From assembly GCA_015256945.1 (NCBI GenBank), contig JABZLB010000006.1:1-64000 (forward strand): a stretch of 64,000 bases of DNA. Reading direction: 5' to 3'. Position 1 is the stretch's first letter. Each line of letters begins with the position of its first letter. The translations under genes were made by a program, and so were the position numbers. The notes below the pieces were generated by a model that was not told where the DNA came from, searched no databases, and saw only the letters and a program-made list of their open reading frames with translations. This document shows positions 54,550-62,899 of this stretch, in pieces. This stretch comes from Prevotellaceae bacterium. Lineage in GTDB: Bacteria; Bacteroidota; Bacteroidia; Bacteroidales; Bacteroidaceae.

Positions 54550-54850
54550 AGACGATGAACATTACACCACTATGCAACAGGCTGAACGACCTCGATGGGG
54601 CAACATTAAGAAATATTGACAACAGAAGAACGCAATAATGTCATAAACATCACAGTTCCCAGACTGCGATTAATTCGCAGGATACAAAATAAAATTAAGC
54701 ATCGTGCACGGTATATCGCAACTGGAAATGAAGTCGGGAAAAATTGTCATTATGGTTTGAAAAAAGCTGACAATACTGACAATTTGTATTATTTTAAAAT
54801 TGAAAGTAAAAATAATTACCATAAAATGATGGTTTAATCAAATTATTTAT

Positions 54851-54858
54851 TAATTTTG
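54851..54858 (+). promoter_or_regulatory. -7 box of the candidate small RNA (TAATTTTG)
   Basis: TAATTTTG, a perfect TAnnTTTG match, about 70 bp before a terminator hairpin. No -33 TTTG is evident. Confidence 0.45.
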
Positions 54859-54864
54859 CTATCG

Positions 54865-54952
54865 TTATCCTGAAAACAATCTTTTTACCTTAGATGAAAC
54901 TAATGCCTATTGAAGATTTGAAGCGTTTGCCTGTGAAGGTGGGCGCTTTTTT
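54865..54952 (+). ncRNA. Candidate intergenic small RNA of about 90 nt
   Basis: The start is placed about 7 nt after the TAATTTTG box (54851-54858); the end is the terminator hairpin at 54921-54952. No longer gene reads into it. A 51-codon frame (ATG 54894, stop 55047-55049) runs through the terminator and is less likely to be translated. Function and targets are unknown; proximity to the polysaccharide locus is noted, but no complementarity was established. Confidence 0.4.
54921..54952 (+). terminator. Terminator hairpin with GUGA tetraloop
   Basis: AAGCGTTTGCCT (54921-54932), loop GTGA, AGGTGGGCGCTT (54937-54948): all 12 pairs form if G-U pairs are counted, and a T-run follows. The four G-U pairs exist only in plus-strand RNA, which fixes the direction. 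Confidence 0.65.
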
Positions 54953-55351
54953 CATATTATGCCGTTTTATGTATTCTTCTATTATACGGAAACTTATACC
55001 GCTTACGACATATAAGCCTGCCATACAGCTCCCCATCCTCTTACCATAAACTTGTAATAGAGAAACCAGAAAAACACAAACATATGGCCAGGCCCGTCAT
55101 ACACTTAATGCAGCACAGGCCTATGGATATATTTTGTCAAAATTATTGTACACTGTTTGTTTTGAAAAAAAATATACGATATAGAGTTATCCAGCAACTT
55201 ATGACGCATAACGGCTGTATAAGCCTGAAATAAAGGGAAAGCCCTGCCACAATTATACAAATTCCCCTGCACTGATATTTTACATCAGGCACGAAAACAA
55301 ACCGTCGCGACACAAGGCCCCGACGGCGTAAACAAGAAAATACAAAAACGG

Positions 55352-56050
55352 TTATTTGATATAAAAGTTGCGGGTTAAAGCGGCATACCATTCCGACCTG
55401 CTGCCGTCAGGACAGGACAAGACAACTGTTTTTTCGTCATACATTTCGGGGCGAAGACGTGTAAACGACACCAGACAGCGCCTGACAGGCTTACGCAAAG
55501 ACGGCTTCACATGGTATAAACGCTCTATGAAAAAGCCCTGTAAGGCCGCCTCGGCAGCAAACAATTCGTAGGCCTCAACAGGAACAATGGCCGACAAGCA
55601 CCCTGTTTTGACGAGCCAGCGGCTGGCAAAAGAAAAAATATCGGCAAAGGGAAGAAACTCGGCATTACGTGCCATGGCTCTGCTTTTATCAGGTGCATTA
55701 AGACTGTTAAGAAAAAAAGGCGGATTAGTTACCATCGCATCGAAAGGATGCTGAGGCTGCCATGTTCGCAAATCGCCATGGTAAAACCGTAACTGTTTCG
55801 CAAAAACCGACTGTTCTGCATTCTCACACGACTGTTGTACCGCATCGCCATCAATCTCAATTCCCTCAATCATGGCATGGCGAAATCGCTGTGCCATCAT
55901 CATCGCTACAAGGCCCGAGCCCGAACCTATGTCAAGAATGCGGCCCCCCCCACAGGCCCATGCACCCAGCAAAACACCGTCAGTGCCTACCTTCATCGCG
56001 CAACGGTCGTGCCGAATACGGAACTCTTTAAAAACAAAGCCATTTAACAT
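55352..56050 (-). CDS. trmN6: tRNA1(Val) (adenine(37)-N6)-methyltransferase
   Basis: This 232-residue SAM-dependent enzyme methylates A37 of tRNA-Val. Visible: the SAM-binding ILDIGSGSGLVAMMMAQR, IEGIEIDGDAVQQSCEN, and the catalytic DAMVTNPPFFLNSL (NPPF). FKEFRIRHDRCAMKVGTDGVLLGAW is the typical N terminus. It is divergent from lon. No TAnnTTTG box was found for this gene. Confidence 0.9.
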   Translation of the reverse strand: MLNGFVFKEFRIRHDRCAMKVGTDGVLLGAWACGGGRILDIGSGSGLVAMMMAQRFRHAMIEGIEIDGDAVQQSCENAEQSVFAKQLRFYHGDLRTWQPQHPFDAMVTNPPFFLNSLNAPDKSRAMARNAEFLPFADIFSFASRWLVKTGCLSAIVPVEAYELFAAEAALQGFFIERLYHVKPSLRKPVRRCLVSFTRLRPEMYDEKTVVLSCPDGSRSEWYAALTRNFYIK

Positions 56051-56091
56051 AACTTATTAACGCTACTATATGGCATTTATTACTTTTTGTG

Positions 56092-56099
56092 TACCTTTG
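56092..56099 (+). promoter_or_regulatory. -7 box of lon (TACCTTTG)
   Basis: TACCTTTG, with a leader of about 70 nt to the ATG at 56175. No heat-shock-type element was recognised. Confidence 0.65.
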
Positions 56100-56174
56100 C
56101 AAAAGATTTAATGATAAGGTAATAAATAGTTTATACATTTGAGTTTCTCAAATCAGGAGAAAAAGACTTTTTTT

Positions 56175-58655
56175 ATGTCAAACAACAATCCAAGCATTCA
56201 GATGTTTGCTGATATAGAAGGCAATGTAGCCGATATTCTTAAAACTGATGCTCCCGAAATTGTCCCCGTTCTTGCTACTCGCAATATGGTAATCTTCCCC
56301 GGCGTGCTTGTTCCTATCCTCCTTGGCAGGAAACCAAGCATGGCTCTTGCACGCTGGATGAGCAAGAATGAGAAGAATAACGTTTGTGCAATATTCTGTC
56401 AAAAGAAAGTCGATATTGACACACCCCGTGAGCGTGACATCTACGACACAGGTGTATATGCACGTCTTGTCCGCATTATTGAAATGCCGTCATCTGACAA
56501 TATCACAGCTATCTTTCAGGCAACAGGCCGTTGCCATTTAGACAGTATAACCACCGTACGCCCTTTTTACAAAGGCCATGTTACGGCAATGCCCGAAGAA
56601 ATTCCAGCCGATGACAACGAAGAGTTTAAAACCATAGTAAGCAATGTCCGTACTGCCACGCAACAGTTTATACAACTTAGCGACGAAATTCCTGATGAAA
56701 CCATCATGACAGTCAGGAACCTTACGAACGATGTGCTGCTTACTAACTTCGTATGCACCAACCTTCCATTTGATGCAAAGGAAAAGGTTTCGTTGCTCTC
56801 TACCACAGATATGAGAGAAAGAGCAATGGAATTGCTGAAGTTAATGAATCGCCAGATTCAGTTACAGCAACTGAAAAACGACATTCGCCGTAAGACAAAA
56901 GTTGACCTTGATGAGCAGCAAAAGGAATATTTCCTGCAGCAGCAAATGAAAAACATTAAGGAAGAATTGGGTGAAAAGGGAAACAATCCGGAACGGGCAC
57001 GACTGGAAGAAGGTGCAAAAAAGAAGGAATGGCCGGCGTCGGTTGCGCAGCATTTCGCCAGAGAGCTGGAGCGATTAGATTCATTTAATCCTCAGAGTCC
57101 TGAATACAGCATACAGGTTAACTACCTGGAGCAGATGCTTGCACTGCCTTGGAACAAGAGTACAACGGACAATTTGGATATAAAACATGCCCGACGCATA
57201 CTGGATGAAGACCACTATGGCATGGAGAAAGTGAAGGAACGCATTCTCGAATACCTTGCCGTTCTGCAACTTCGTGGCAATATGAAGTCGCCTATTCTTT
57301 GTCTGGTAGGCCCTCCCGGCGTAGGAAAGACATCGCTTGGAAAGAGTATTGCCAAAGCCATGCACAGGAAATATGTGCGCGTTTCGCTTGGCGGCGTACA
57401 CGATGAAAGCGAAATTCGCGGACACCGCCGCACGTATGTGGGAGCTATGCCCGGCAGAATTATCAAGAGTATGCAGAAGGCCGGGTCGGCAAATCCCGTG
57501 TTTATTCTCGACGAAATTGACAAAATTACGCAAAATACCATCAACGGAGACCCTTCGTCGGCATTGCTGGAGGTGCTCGATCCCGAGCAAAACAGCACAT
57601 TCCATGATAACTATCTGGACATAGATTACGACCTTTCGAAGATTCTTTTCATTGCTACTGCAAATGAATTGAATACGATACCGGCGCCCCTTCTCGACAG
57701 AATGGAAGTCATAGAAGTGTCTGGATACATCACCGAAGAGAAGATAGAGATAGCCAAACACCACCTTATTCCAAAGGAATTAGAGAATACAGGACTTAAC
57801 GATATAAAGCCCAGGGTAAAGTTTAACAAGGCTACTTTGGAGAAGATTATTGAATCGTATACTCGCGAAAGCGGCGTACGCCAATTGGAAAAACAAATAA
57901 ACAAGGCTTTAAGAAAGATTGTATTCAACAAGGCTGTTGACGACTCTTTCCCGCAAAAAGCCATTACTCCGTCGGACGTTGTTGCCCTATTGGGCAAGCC
58001 CCCTTATTATCGTGACATTTATCAGGGAAACGAATATGCAGGCATTGTAACCGGTTTGGCATGGACAAGTGTAGGTGGAGAGATTCTGTTTATTGAGACA
58101 TCGTTATCGAAAGGCGCCGCCGGTAAGCTTACATTAACGGGTAATCTGGGCGATGTGATGAAAGAAAGTGCCATTATTGCCCTGCAATACGTCAAGGCTC
58201 ACTGTGAATATCTGGGAATTGATTACCGCATTTTCGACAACTATAACATCCATATCCACGTGCCTGAAGGTGCTACACCCAAGGACGGACCATCGGCAGG
58301 TATCACCATTGCCACATCAATAGCATCAGCCCTTACACAGCGAAAGGTTCGCAAGAACACCGCTATGACAGGCGAAATAACCTTGCGAGGCAAAGTGTTA
58401 CCGGTAGGAGGAATAAAGGAAAAGATATTAGCCGCCAAGCGTGCAGGCATTACAGACATCGTGATGTGCAAGGATAACCAGAAGGATATTGATGAAATTC
58501 CACAGAAATATTTAACAGGAGTTACATTCCATTACGTTGAGGACGTACAGGATGTATGGGATTTTGCACTTACGAAAGAAATGGTTTCACATCCCGTTCA
58601 CTATACCATCGACAAGAAAGAAGAGAAAGATTCACAAAAGGCTATGGAACAATAG
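56175..58655 (+). CDS. lon: ATP-dependent protease Lon
   Basis: From MSNNNPSIQMFADIEGN it is 826 residues. Order: N-terminal substrate domain (about 45-250, VPVLATRNMVIFPGVLVPILLG), the AAA+ module (Walker A VGPPGVGKTSLGKSIA, Walker B NPVFILDEIDKI, sensor RRTYVGAMPG), and the protease domain with Ser707 (TPKDGPSAG) and Lys750 (GGIKEK) as catalytic dyad. It degrades misfolded and short-lived regulatory proteins in the cytoplasm. The frame reaches upstream to 56139, but the family N terminus fits 56175. tgt follows 31 bp later. Confidence 0.97.
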   Translation: MSNNNPSIQMFADIEGNVADILKTDAPEIVPVLATRNMVIFPGVLVPILLGRKPSMALARWMSKNEKNNVCAIFCQKKVDIDTPRERDIYDTGVYARLVRIIEMPSSDNITAIFQATGRCHLDSITTVRPFYKGHVTAMPEEIPADDNEEFKTIVSNVRTATQQFIQLSDEIPDETIMTVRNLTNDVLLTNFVCTNLPFDAKEKVSLLSTTDMRERAMELLKLMNRQIQLQQLKNDIRRKTKVDLDEQQKEYFLQQQMKNIKEELGEKGNNPERARLEEGAKKKEWPASVAQHFARELERLDSFNPQSPEYSIQVNYLEQMLALPWNKSTTDNLDIKHARRILDEDHYGMEKVKERILEYLAVLQLRGNMKSPILCLVGPPGVGKTSLGKSIAKAMHRKYVRVSLGGVHDESEIRGHRRTYVGAMPGRIIKSMQKAGSANPVFILDEIDKITQNTINGDPSSALLEVLDPEQNSTFHDNYLDIDYDLSKILFIATANELNTIPAPLLDRMEVIEVSGYITEEKIEIAKHHLIPKELENTGLNDIKPRVKFNKATLEKIIESYTRESGVRQLEKQINKALRKIVFNKAVDDSFPQKAITPSDVVALLGKPPYYRDIYQGNEYAGIVTGLAWTSVGGEILFIETSLSKGAAGKLTLTGNLGDVMKESAIIALQYVKAHCEYLGIDYRIFDNYNIHIHVPEGATPKDGPSAGITIATSIASALTQRKVRKNTAMTGEITLRGKVLPVGGIKEKILAAKRAGITDIVMCKDNQKDIDEIPQKYLTGVTFHYVEDVQDVWDFALTKEMVSHPVHYTIDKKEEKDSQKAMEQ

Positions 58656-58686
58656 CCGGGACACGATGTCGAATTAACGAACAGAA

Positions 58687-59814
58687 ATGAAGTTTCAGCT
58701 ACAAGTTACAGACAAGGCATCTGATGCCCGTACAGGATTAATTACGACCGACCACGGCCAAATTAAGACACCAATCTTTATGCCGGTCGGCACCTGCGGC
58801 TCGGTAAAGGGAGTGCATTTCAGCGAACTTCGCGAACAAGTAAAGGCCCAGATTATCCTCGGTAACACGTATCATCTGTACCTCAGGCCCGGTTTAGAGG
58901 TACTGAAAGCGGCGGGAGGACTGCACGGTTTCAACGGTTGGGAACGACCAATACTTACAGATAGTGGCGGGTTTCAGGTGTTTTCACTCACGGGTATCAG
59001 AAAACTGACGGAGGAAGGATGTATGTTTCGTTCGCACATTGATGGCTCGAAGCATTTCTTTACTCCTGAAAATGTAATGGATACAGAGCGTATTATCGGT
59101 GCCGATATTATGATGGCGCTCGACGAATGTCCCCCAGGACAGAGCGATTATCAATATGCAAAGAAGAGTCTTGCGATGACACAACGATGGCTTGACCGTT
59201 GTATTAAGCACTTTAATGAGACTGAACCTCTGTACGGATACCAGCAAAGCCTCTTCCCTATCGTGCAAGGGTGCACGTTTAAAGACCTAAGACGCGAGGC
59301 CGCTATGTTTGTAGCTGACAAGGGTGCCGACGGTAACGCCATTGGCGGACTGGCTGTTGGGGAGCCAACGGAGGTGATGTATGAGATGATTGAGGTTGTA
59401 AACGAGATACTTCCCAAGGACCGTCCACGCTACCTCATGGGGGTAGGTACTCCGCAAAACATCCTTGAGGCAATAGAAAGAGGTGTAGACATGTTCGACT
59501 GTGTGATGCCAACGCGCAACGGCCGCAATGCCATGCTCTTTACTTATAATGGCACCATGAATATGAAAAACAAAAAATGGGAGACCGATTTCACTCCCAT
59601 CGACCCCGATGGATGTGATATTGACCGCATTACGACAAAAGCATACCTGCACCATCTCTTCAAAGCAGGTGAGCTTTTAGCCATGCAAATTGCGTCCATC
59701 CATAACTTATCGTTCTATCTGCGTCTTGTAACAGATGCACGAAAACACATTGAAAACGGTGATTTTGTAAGCTGGAAGAACAGTGTCATTGACCAGTTGG
59801 GGCAGAGAATATAA
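58687..59814 (+). CDS. tgt: tRNA-guanine transglycosylase
   Basis: This 375-residue enzyme exchanges guanine 34 of Asp, Asn, His and Tyr tRNAs for preQ1. Signatures: TPIFMPVGTCGSVKGVH, ILTDSGGFQVFSL (general Asp), GNAIGGLAVGEP, and the nucleophile Asp in VDMFDCVMPTRNGRNA. Near 285-340, where the family usually carries a CxCx2C zinc triad plus His, I see only Cys310 and His339 (IASIHNLSF). Bacteroidetes enzymes may use a reduced site. It works downstream of queC (32489). The permease gene starts 2 bp after its stop. Confidence 0.96.
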   Translation: MKFQLQVTDKASDARTGLITTDHGQIKTPIFMPVGTCGSVKGVHFSELREQVKAQIILGNTYHLYLRPGLEVLKAAGGLHGFNGWERPILTDSGGFQVFSLTGIRKLTEEGCMFRSHIDGSKHFFTPENVMDTERIIGADIMMALDECPPGQSDYQYAKKSLAMTQRWLDRCIKHFNETEPLYGYQQSLFPIVQGCTFKDLRREAAMFVADKGADGNAIGGLAVGEPTEVMYEMIEVVNEILPKDRPRYLMGVGTPQNILEAIERGVDMFDCVMPTRNGRNAMLFTYNGTMNMKNKKWETDFTPIDPDGCDIDRITTKAYLHHLFKAGELLAMQIASIHNLSFYLRLVTDARKHIENGDFVSWKNSVIDQLGQRI

Positions 59815-59816
59815 TA

Positions 59817-61091
59817 ATGAGAAGTTACGCTAACATTCGTAAATACCGCCGATTATACCATGCAGGCAGATGGACAAGCCGGCATCCGGTATGGCTTCAT
59901 CGTATATTTCGTGCCATAAACAAGCATACGAAACCCTTACAAAAGGGCTTTTTATGGCTGTTGCCCTATTTAAAGCTCCTGCGAATATTTAATCCTTTCC
60001 ACTATATTACAAGGTTAGACTGGTATATTATTCGCAAATTCATTGGCACTTACTTCTTTTCAATAGCGCTCATTATTACCATATCCATTGTATACGACGT
60101 CAATGAGAATCTGGCAAAGTTTACGCAATATCATGCGCCGCTGAAAGCAATCGTATTCGATTATTATTTTAATTTCGCGCCTTACCTGGCCAATCTTTTC
60201 AGTGCACTGTTTGTTTTCATTGCCGTTATTTACTTTACGTCGAAACTTGCAGGCAATTCTGAGATCATCGCTATGTTGGCATCGGGTATCAGTTTTAAGC
60301 GGCTTCTCAGGCCGTATATGATTTCGTGTGCCCTGCTTTCTGCTCTTTCGTATTACCTTTCGGCCTATGTAATACCCCACGGTACAATTGTAAGACACAA
60401 CTTTGAAACCCTTTACCAGAATAGGAAAACCAATACTTCGGCAGGGAATATTCAATTAGTGGTAGAGCCCGGCGTCATTGTCTACATCCAAAACTATGAC
60501 AATAATACCAAGCAGGGATATGGATTTTGCCTGGATAAGTTCGAAAACAAGAAGCTTGTATCGCATCTTACCGCCATGGAAGTGCAATACGATACCATAT
60601 CTGACTCAAAATACCACTGGAAATTATATAACTGGAAGCTCCGCAAACTGAAAGGATTGCGCGAATATATCACCACCGGAGCAAGCAAAGACTCATTGAT
60701 TCAGATTGAGCCTACTGACTTAATCTACTCGAAAGGCCAGCAGGAGACATTTACTTCGCCTGAGTTAAAGGAGTATATTTCAAAACAGATAAACCGAGGT
60801 TCAACCAATGTTGACATCTATCAGGTTGAGTATTACAAACGAATAGCATCGTCGTTTGCCTCATTTATCCTCACTATCATCGGCGCTTCTCTATCTGCAC
60901 GTAAGAGAAAAGGCGGCATGGGTATGTACCTTGGCATAGGTCTGGCTCTGTCGTTTACCTATATTATGTTGCAAACCGTGTCGGCTACGTTTGCCGTTAA
61001 AGACGATCTTTCACCCATGATAGCGGCCTGGCTGCCTAACATTATTTTTGCCATTATCGCCTTTATTTGTTACAGGCAGGCACCCAATTAA
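59817..61091 (+). CDS. LptF/LptG family LPS export permease
   Basis: This 424-residue YjgP/YjgQ-type inner-membrane protein has its first membrane helix at about 70-95 (LDWYIIRKFIGTYFFSIALIITISIVY). More follow around 105-185, then a periplasmic domain (about 190-320), and helices at the C terminus (MGMYLGIGLALSFTYIMLQTV). With LptB and LptC it extracts LPS from the inner membrane. It carries about 60 basic residues before the first helix, more than usual. The start codon directly overlaps the tgt end (TAATAATGA), so it seems genuine and translation is probably coupled. LptF versus LptG cannot be decided. Confidence 0.85.
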   Translation: MRSYANIRKYRRLYHAGRWTSRHPVWLHRIFRAINKHTKPLQKGFLWLLPYLKLLRIFNPFHYITRLDWYIIRKFIGTYFFSIALIITISIVYDVNENLAKFTQYHAPLKAIVFDYYFNFAPYLANLFSALFVFIAVIYFTSKLAGNSEIIAMLASGISFKRLLRPYMISCALLSALSYYLSAYVIPHGTIVRHNFETLYQNRKTNTSAGNIQLVVEPGVIVYIQNYDNNTKQGYGFCLDKFENKKLVSHLTAMEVQYDTISDSKYHWKLYNWKLRKLKGLREYITTGASKDSLIQIEPTDLIYSKGQQETFTSPELKEYISKQINRGSTNVDIYQVEYYKRIASSFASFILTIIGASLSARKRKGGMGMYLGIGLALSFTYIMLQTVSATFAVKDDLSPMIAAWLPNIIFAIIAFICYRQAPN

Positions 61092-61109
61092 TATTTTACC
61101 GCCCCTAAA

Positions 61110-61144
61110 CTTCTGGCAAGACAAGATAAAAAGCATGCCAGAAG
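61110..61144 (+). terminator. Possible terminator after the permease gene
   Basis: CTTCTGGCA pairs with TGCCAGAAG around a 17-nt loop; the following tract is only partly T-rich. It lies between the permease and helicase genes. Confidence 0.4.
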
Positions 61145-61175
61145 CTCCTTCTCATCACAATAAGAAGAATGAATT

Positions 61176-62870
61176 ATGAAATTTGAAGAATTAGATTTAA
61201 ACGACAACGTCCTCGATGCACTGTACGATATGCGCTTCGATGAGTGCACACCCGTTCAGGAAAATTGTATACCTCCCATCCTTGATAAACGCGATGTCCT
61301 GGGCGTTGCCCAAACTGGAACAGGAAAAACTGCTGCCTACCTGCTGCCAATACTCTCACGTCTGGCCGACGGTGGCTTTCCAAAGGATGCCGTTAACTGC
61401 ATTATCATGTCGCCTACACGTGAGCTTGCCCAACAAATTGACCAGGCAATGCAGGGCTTTTCCTATTATTTACCCGATGTCTCCAGCGTGGCAGTGTATG
61501 GTGGTAACGACGGAAACCGCTACGATCAAGAGATGAAAAGCATGCGCCTTGGCGCTGATGTCATCATAGCTACACCCGGTCGTCTCATCTCCCATATCAG
61601 CATGGGCAACATCGATTTAAGCAAAGTGAGTTTCTTTGTACTGGATGAAGCCGACCGAATGCTTGACATGGGCTTCTCCGAAGACATCATGAAGATAGCA
61701 TCAGGACTGCCCGAAAGCTGCCAGACTATTATGTTTTCGGCTACCATGCCCAAGGATATTGAGACCATGGCACAAAAGCTTCTCAAAAACCCTGTGGAAA
61801 TAAAGCTGGCCGTTAGCAAGCCTGCCGAGAAGATTAATCAAAGTGCATACATCTGCTACGAAACGCAAAAGCTGAAAATTATCGACGACATCTTTAAGGC
61901 CGGCGACCTGAAACGCGTCATCATATTCTCGGGTTCTAAGATGAAGGTTAAGCAAATTAACCAGGCATTACAGCGTCTTAAGATCAACTGTGGGGAAATG
62001 CACTCCGACCTTGACCAGGCACAGCGCGACGAAATGATGTATAAATTCAAAAGCGGACAGCTTGATGTTCTCGTCGCTACCGACATTGTTTCACGCGGAA
62101 TTGACATTGATGACATCACAATGGTTATTAATTATGATGTGCCTCACGATGCCGAAGACTATGTTCACCGTATAGGACGTACCGCCCGTGCGGACAGAGA
62201 CGGTGTGGCTATCACCTTTGTCAACGAAGATGACATGTATGCTTTCCACCAGATTGAGAAGTTTCTGGAACGCGAAATCACCAAAAACCCGTTGCCGGAA
62301 GGCTGTGGCGAAGGGCCGGAATATACCACAACGAAGCGCCCGGGTAAAACAAATGCACGAAACCGACGCCGGAACGACCGCAACCAAACGGCACACCGCG
62401 ACTCAAAACAGCATGAACACGGACGCCGGAACAATCGCAATACACGTGGCAATAATGGCAAAAGCGAAGCCCAGAATGCTGCCAATACTGAAAAAAGACA
62501 GGATAATCGTCAGCAGCAAAGGCAGCAAGGCCAGAACAATAACAGAACAAACGAAACAACCGACAGCGCACAACACAACACGCGTACCCCCAATAACAAC
62601 CACAAGAACCGCAGGCAGAACAACCGGCAAGGCAATACAGAGGGACGCGGACAAGAACAAGAGCGCAATAACAACACTGAACGGCGTAACAACTATAACC
62701 GCCGTAACAACAACCGACGCCCGCAAAGGCAAGGCGAAGATAGGCAAAGACGTAACAGTTCTTCGCCAAAAGCTGCTGCTACAACAACACCTGTTACCAA
62801 TCCTGAAAGCGGTATTGCCAGACTTATCAAACGCCCTCTGCGCTGGCTAAAGGCACTGGGGAAAAAATAA
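61176..62870 (+). CDS. DEAD-box RNA helicase with disordered Asn/Arg/Gln tail
   Basis: This 564-residue helicase has a complete DEAD core: Q motif (MRFDECTPVQENCIPPIL), motif I (AQTGTGKTAAYLLP), motif II (VLDEADRMLDMGF), SAT (MFSATMPKD), and motif VI (YVHRIGRTARAD). The family includes RhlE-like and CsdA-like proteins. From about 380 to 540 the tail is low-complexity, built of Asn, Arg, Gln, Thr and Lys with NNR and RNN runs, and ends in a basic helix (SGIARLIKRPLRWLKALGKK). It probably remodels structured RNA or ribosomes, and the tail probably binds RNA. Two further open frames over this tail are composition artefacts. Confidence 0.93.
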   Translation: MKFEELDLNDNVLDALYDMRFDECTPVQENCIPPILDKRDVLGVAQTGTGKTAAYLLPILSRLADGGFPKDAVNCIIMSPTRELAQQIDQAMQGFSYYLPDVSSVAVYGGNDGNRYDQEMKSMRLGADVIIATPGRLISHISMGNIDLSKVSFFVLDEADRMLDMGFSEDIMKIASGLPESCQTIMFSATMPKDIETMAQKLLKNPVEIKLAVSKPAEKINQSAYICYETQKLKIIDDIFKAGDLKRVIIFSGSKMKVKQINQALQRLKINCGEMHSDLDQAQRDEMMYKFKSGQLDVLVATDIVSRGIDIDDITMVINYDVPHDAEDYVHRIGRTARADRDGVAITFVNEDDMYAFHQIEKFLEREITKNPLPEGCGEGPEYTTTKRPGKTNARNRRRNDRNQTAHRDSKQHEHGRRNNRNTRGNNGKSEAQNAANTEKRQDNRQQQRQQGQNNNRTNETTDSAQHNTRTPNNNHKNRRQNNRQGNTEGRGQEQERNNNTERRNNYNRRNNNRRPQRQGEDRQRRNSSSPKAAATTTPVTNPESGIARLIKRPLRWLKALGKK

Positions 62871-62899
62871 AACAGAAGATTCTTTTAAACTCTTTGCTT

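Larger units (their letters stand above)
54229..55351. other. 1123-bp intergenic region upstream of the polysaccharide locus
   Basis: It contains repeat array D (54473-54549), a promoter/terminator pair bracketing a candidate small RNA (54851-54952), and otherwise AT-rich sequence. A 51-codon open frame (54894-55049) starts inside the candidate RNA. Open frames at 54616-54837 and 55143-55391 lack family resemblance. Between 54955 and 55351 I see nothing else. Confidence 0.75.

Noticed and set aside
54616..54837. 73-codon open frame with a TTG start
   Set aside because: AT-rich basic composition, no promoter match and no recognised motif; might still be a small gene but is not supported.
54894..55049. 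51-codon open frame behind the small-RNA promoter
   Set aside because: It crosses a strong terminator hairpin and has no recognisable domain; treated as part of the small-RNA region, though a small basic protein cannot be excluded.
57081..57764. 227-codon antisense frame inside lon
   Set aside because: Opposite-strand shadow of the conserved AAA+ region of lon.
62188..62850. 220-codon open frame over the helicase tail
   Set aside because: Shadow frame caused by low-complexity NNR-coding DNA; the DEAD-box frame is clearly the gene.
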